Below, piece after piece: positions 62,124 through 64,000 of a DNA stretch of 64,000 nt (the first letter of the stretch is position 1; the number at the start of each line of letters is the position of its first letter). Below the pieces are notes generated by a model. That model worked only from the letters and a program-made list of their open reading frames with translations, had not been told where the DNA came from and did not search any database. Origin of the DNA: Pseudomonas mohnii (GTDB taxonomy: Bacteria > Pseudomonadota > Gammaproteobacteria > Pseudomonadales > Pseudomonadaceae); NCBI RefSeq assembly GCF_900105115.1, contig NZ_FNRV01000001.1:930001-994000 (forward strand), in the 5' to 3' direction. The position numbers and the translations under genes are program-made.

Positions 62124-63500
62124 TCAAAGCCACTTGGCAAGGCCCGTCAATAGCTCCCCGCACAAAGCCCCCACTGCAAGCATTGGCAACACCACAAGCT
62201 CGCGCTTGAGGCTGAACAACCCCAAACGATAGTTCACGTAAAACACCAGGATAAGCGTCGGGAACGTATGCAGGGCGACCCCCCAGATCGCGTACTTGAC
62301 CCCGCCAATGGCCAGCAGCAAAGGCACCAGCACCCACAATGAGACCACGCGAATAATGTTGTCCATGGCCTGGTATTTGGTGTGCCCCAAGGCAATCCAG
62401 ATCTGATTCGCCACCATGTAGCGCATGGTGAAAAAGGAGAGTGAGAGGATCGCCAGCATGTCGCCGGCCTGGGCGTAACGCTCATCGTACAAAACCCTGA
62501 TGAGCAGTGGGCTGCCCGTCAGGAACAGTCCGCAGAAAAACAGGCAGGCGAGATCGAACATCATTTTCAAGCGGAAGTACAACGCGTGGAGCCGTGCGGT
62601 GTCATGGGTTCTTGAAGCCTCACTGAAGGCTGGCAGGGCCACCGCTCCGACTATCCTTTGCAACCCAAGCTGAACGGCTCCCAAAATCAGTACGGCGATA
62701 GAGTAAACGCCCAGTTCGCTGGCCGTCATGCTGCCACCGAACCAGACACGGTCGCCGTACATGGCCAGCACGCCCACCGCCGATGACAACAAGATCCAGC
62801 GACCAAAGCCGACCAATTCATCGAGCGCAGCACGTTCCCACCGTAGACGGTTGGACGGGCCCTCGAACCAGATATGCCCCAGCAACGTGTTGACCAGCGA
62901 TTGCACCAGACCGGCAACCACCAGCGACCAGATGGACCGGGTGAGGTAACCGACCACCAGCATGACCAACAACCCGACGACCTGGGAGGCAAACTCGGTG
63001 AGTACCACTTTCTTTTGCTGGAAGGCGCGCACAGCCAGGTCGACTTTCGTCGACTGAAAACCAACGATGATTGCCGAGAAACCGGTCACCGCCAACACCA
63101 GCGGCAACTCGGGTGCGGCGTAGGTGGAATCGACCGCCCAAAGATTGAGGCTCTGTGCAAACCAGGCGAGGGCTGCGAGCGCAAGCGTCGAAGCGAAGAG
63201 GATAAAGCCACGCAGGATTTGCACGGTCCAGATGGTATTGAGAAACACCGGATCGTCGCCACGCGGGCTCTGAATGATGTTCTGGCGCAAGCCGACATCG
63301 GACAATAAATGCAGCACCAGCGAAACGGTGATGGCGATCAACATGATGCCGAACATCTCCGGCATCAGCAGACGGGCCATTATCAGGTTGCCGCCCAAGC
63401 GGAAGGCTTGTGACGTAACCAGAGCCCCCAGATTCCAGACCCCAGCAGAGATTGCTCGCCCACGAAGGCGGGATGATGGCGAGAAATCAGCTAGCGACAT
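62124..63500 (-). CDS. Polysaccharide flippase (Wzx family)
   Basis: A 458-residue MATE/Wzx-type transporter with about 12-14 TM helices (SLVLHLLSDVGLRQNIIQSP, LILVFYVNYRLG). It flips undecaprenyl-linked repeat units to the periplasm. Start MSLADFSPSSRLRGRAI at 63500; the upstream ATG at 63554 adds a hydrophilic non-conserved stretch. It is first in the leftward transcription order and divergent from the partial membrane gene at 63596. Confidence 0.92.
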   Translation of the reverse strand: MSLADFSPSSRLRGRAISAGVWNLGALVTSQAFRLGGNLIMARLLMPEMFGIMLIAITVSLVLHLLSDVGLRQNIIQSPRGDDPVFLNTIWTVQILRGFILFASTLALAALAWFAQSLNLWAVDSTYAAPELPLVLAVTGFSAIIVGFQSTKVDLAVRAFQQKKVVLTEFASQVVGLLVMLVVGYLTRSIWSLVVAGLVQSLVNTLLGHIWFEGPSNRLRWERAALDELVGFGRWILLSSAVGVLAMYGDRVWFGGSMTASELGVYSIAVLILGAVQLGLQRIVGAVALPAFSEASRTHDTARLHALYFRLKMMFDLACLFFCGLFLTGSPLLIRVLYDERYAQAGDMLAILSLSFFTMRYMVANQIWIALGHTKYQAMDNIIRVVSLWVLVPLLLAIGGVKYAIWGVALHTFPTLILVFYVNYRLGLFSLKRELVVLPMLAVGALCGELLTGLAKWL

Positions 63501-63595
63501 AACATCAACTCCGGACTCAATGGCACGAAAGGTACTATAGTCGCATTTGGCCATTCCACTAGCCTTCGCTCATCAATCAATAAGTCCAATCGCCC

Positions 63596-64000
63596 ATGCC
63601 TGAGCACTTACGAGCGTTAATCGTCATTCTGGTCCTTGCCGGCGTTGTTTTTTTCATGGCACGTCGGCCGGCAGAAGACCTGATCCCCGCCCGACACTTC
63701 ACGCGTCGGCGCAATCTGTGGTTCGCATTGACGCTACTGGCCTTTTTTGCGCACAGTTTCTGGCTGTACGCCGGCATCGCCGCGATCATTTTGACCGTCG
63801 CGCAGAAACGCGAACGCAACCCTGTCGCGCTGTTTTTCATGCTGCTGTTTCTCATGCCGCCATCGGGCGCGGAGATACCCGGCTTCGGCGTGGTCAACTA
63901 TTTCTTTGTCCTTAACCATGTTCGCCTGCTGGCGTTTTTTGTGCTGCTGCCGGCTTTCCTGGCGCTGCGCAGGCGACCGGACACAATCCCTTTCGGACGC
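63596..64000 (+). CDS. Polytopic membrane protein, probable Wzy-like polymerase, 3' end cut by window edge
   Basis: An open frame from ATG 63596 to the last base, 135 residues visible, with three to four TM helices (RALIVILVLAGVVFFMAR, NLWFALTLLAFFAHSFWLYAGIA, PVALFFMLLFLMPPSG, RLLAFFVLLPAFLAL). Starting opposite wzx with a 95-bp gap, it has the hydrophobic pattern of Wzy/O-antigen-ligase proteins, which polymerise repeat units. Family assignment is tentative because the diagnostic periplasmic loop is outside the window. Confidence 0.6.
   Translation, partial: MPEHLRALIVILVLAGVVFFMARRPAEDLIPARHFTRRRNLWFALTLLAFFAHSFWLYAGIAAIILTVAQKRERNPVALFFMLLFLMPPSGAEIPGFGVVNYFFVLNHVRLLAFFVLLPAFLALRRRPDTIPFGR

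Overview
The window looks like a chromosomal stretch of a Pseudomonas of the fluorescens group. It is GC-rich, dominated by LysR/GntR/AraC-regulated catabolic islands, carries P. fluorescens-type interspersed palindromic repeats, and encodes proteins of family-typical length for Pseudomonas (PcaH, PcaG, DUF2986). Species assignment is inference from protein likeness and gene order; no rRNA, tRNA, phage, CRISPR or insertion sequence was seen.

Layout. (1) 1-3.4 kb: the tail of a LysR regulator, then pcaQ-pcaHG for protocatechuate ring cleavage, with a PcaQ-like box overlapping the pcaQ stop codon. (2) 3.6-6.1 kb: a MAPEG protein and a compact organic-hydroperoxide locus (ohrR, two ohr paralogues and a 31-codon ORF), each unit preceded by a copy of the same short palindrome. 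(3) 6.3-7.2 kb: two small proteins of unknown function. (4) 7.2-16.9 kb: ten co-directional genes for uptake and breakdown of hydroxyproline-type imino acids (binding protein, ATPase, two permeases, DapA-family deaminase, two proline-racemase-family enzymes, FAD amino-acid oxidoreductase, aldehyde dehydrogenase, GntR regulator). (5) 17.3-25.1 kb: a DUF2986 microprotein, MFS exporter with divergent LysR, cupin plus NAD(P)-binding oxidoreductase, a winged-helix/TPR regulator, DUF4337 and a GAF-GGDEF cyclase. (6) 25.3-29.1 kb: a formylglycine-generating enzyme divergent from a Cys-type sulfatase. (7) 29.5-37.8 kb: an amino-acid locus (ACT-less homoserine dehydrogenase, aldehyde dehydrogenase, Lrp and LysR regulators, threonine-synthase-like enzyme, permease, trans-sulfuration-family PLP enzyme), read here as a candidate homoserine/threonine-family catabolic locus. 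(8) 37.9-42.5 kb: truncated DUF488 gene, AraC regulator, AhpD-like protein, glutaredoxin, MscS channel. (9) 42.5-48.4 kb: a tryptophan-tryptophylquinone (TTQ) amine dehydrogenase locus, aauBEDA plus cytochrome c, divergent from a cytochrome c and a phenylacetaldehyde-dehydrogenase-like enzyme. (10) 48.8-64 kb: an exopolysaccharide locus with an initiating sugar-phosphate transferase, glycosyltransferases of several families, two hexapeptide acyltransferases, Wzx, the start of a Wzy-like membrane protein, and a GMC oxidoreductase coupled to a 64-residue Tat peptide.

How it works together: most islands feed plant- or soil-derived nutrients (aromatics, hydroxyproline, amines, sulfate esters, amino acids) into central metabolism, with peroxide defence and a polysaccharide coat alongside, as expected for a root- or soil-associated bacterium. 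The least explained parts are the repeated operator array around ohr, the Tat peptide/GMC pair inside the polysaccharide locus, the ACT-less homoserine locus, and TTQ amine dehydrogenase genes without mauG nearby.
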